DNA of 64,000 nt from Streptomyces ficellus (GTDB lineage: Bacteria; Actinomycetota; Actinomycetes; Streptomycetales; Streptomycetaceae): NCBI RefSeq assembly GCF_030406405.1, contig NZ_JAUEPL010000024.1, forward strand, positions 1 to 64,000, written 5' to 3'. This document shows positions 63,483 to 64,000 of the stretch, piece by piece. Each line of letters opens with the position of its first letter. Positions within the stretch are counted from its first letter, which is position 1. Both the position numbers and the translations under genes were made by a program. The notes beneath the pieces are model-generated. The model had not been told where the DNA came from, did no database searches, and saw only the letters and a list, made by a program, of their open reading frames with translations.

Positions 63483-64000
63483 TCAGAGGCGGCAGGCGTG
63501 GATCTCCGTCGTCAGGATCGCGCGCGCGCCGAGGGCGTACAGATCGTCCATGATCCGCTGCGCCTCCTTGGCGGGGACCATGGCCCGGACGGCGACCCAG
63601 CCCTCGTTGTGCAGCGGGGAGACGGTCGGGGACTCCAGGCCGGGGGTGAGGGCGACGGCCTGCTCCAGGTGCTCGGCGCGGCAGTCGTAGTCCATCATCA
63701 CGTACGACCGGGCCACCAGGACGCCCTGGAGGCGGCGCAGGAACTGCTGCACCTTGGGGTCGTCGGCGGGGGAGCCGGTGCGGCGGATGACGACGGCCTC
63801 GGAGGTGAGGATCGGCTCGCCGATGACCTCCAGGCCCGCGTTGCGCAGCGAGGTGCCGGTCTCCACGACGTCGGCGATGATCTGGGCGACGCCGAGCTCG
63901 ATGGCGGTCTCCACCGCGCCGTCGAGGTGGACGACGGAGGCGTCGATGCCCTGATCGGCGAGGTGCTTGGCGACGATGCCCTCGTAGGAGGTGGCGATCG
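63483..64000 (-). CDS. hisG: ATP phosphoribosyltransferase HisG (C-terminal part; start outside window)
   Basis: About 172 residues visible; the frame runs to the right edge without a start (an internal ATG at 63914 is not the start). First enzyme of histidine biosynthesis, joining ATP and PRPP. Seen: the PRPP-binding ETGTSLRNAGLEVIGEPIL and the C-terminal regulatory HisG_C domain (YVMMDYDCRAEHLEQAVALT, AMVPAKEAQRIMDDLYALGA, ILTTEIHACRL), which binds histidine in the long HisG form. Confidence 0.95.
   Translation of the reverse strand, partial: IATSYEGIVAKHLADQGIDASVVHLDGAVETAIELGVAQIIADVVETGTSLRNAGLEVIGEPILTSEAVVIRRTGSPADDPKVQQFLRRLQGVLVARSYVMMDYDCRAEHLEQAVALTPGLESPTVSPLHNEGWVAVRAMVPAKEAQRIMDDLYALGARAILTTEIHACRL

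Overview
The window looks like a piece of a Streptomyces chromosome. Evidence: very high GC with GC-rich third codon positions, many GTG starts and 4-base stop/start overlaps, a conservon (cvnABCD), the sporulation pair smeA-sffA, rbpA with a SigR-type promoter, an actinobacterial ppm1, and the characteristic rRNA leader at the left edge. From memory, gene content and order follow the S. coelicolor segment from crr-ptsI (around SCO1390) to hisG (around SCO1438); this is recollection, not an alignment. No IS element, prophage, tRNA or CRISPR array was seen.

Layout. 1-536: upstream region of an rRNA operon reading leftwards out of the window, sharing its spacer with the crr promoter and a DasR-like site. 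537-2743: PTS genes crr-ptsI. 2825-15174: a MocR-type regulator divergent from an MFS exporter operon, acetoacetyl-CoA synthetase, a GH31 alpha-glucosidase, a Nudix hydrolase, a VanX-like dipeptidase, and glpF-glpK. 15333-19576: conservon cvnA-B-C-D. 20053-20460: small membrane protein. 21013-28390: a three-gene leaderless operon for a MukBEF/MksBEF/JetABC-like condensin with no JetD/MksG nuclease gene beside it, flanked by GC-rich tandem repeats. 28653-33185: FadR-type GntR regulator divergent from an MFS permease and pxpABC (5-oxoprolinase), with a clear operator inside the permease promoter. 33164-40150: a tightly overlapping leftward operon of two GT4 glycosyltransferases, an SGNH hydrolase and a fused HyuA-HyuB hydantoinase/5-oxoprolinase. 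40376-44785: HEAT and ankyrin proteins, smeA-sffA. 44885-49033: MocR regulator divergent from a YczE-like membrane protein and GDPD, a truncated UMF1-type MFS remnant, and rbpA. 49144-57023: FxsA, Ppm1, YtcJ-type amidohydrolase, Lrp regulator, small hypotheticals, acyl-CoA dehydrogenase, SCO1431-type small membrane protein, secreted C39-like protease. 57172-64000: uridine kinase-like P-loop protein, candidate small RNA, CbxX/CfqX AAA ATPase, two CNNM/HlyC-type membrane proteins, PH-domain protein, and the 3' part of hisG.

Functional themes: sugar uptake and glycerol use (crr, ptsI, GH31, glpFK); oxoproline or related lactam hydrolysis by two unrelated enzyme classes facing each other; chromosome organisation (condensin-like operon, SmeA/SffA); core transcription (RbpA, rrn). 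The most interesting candidate for an under-described system is the nuclease-less condensin-like operon at 21013-28390.
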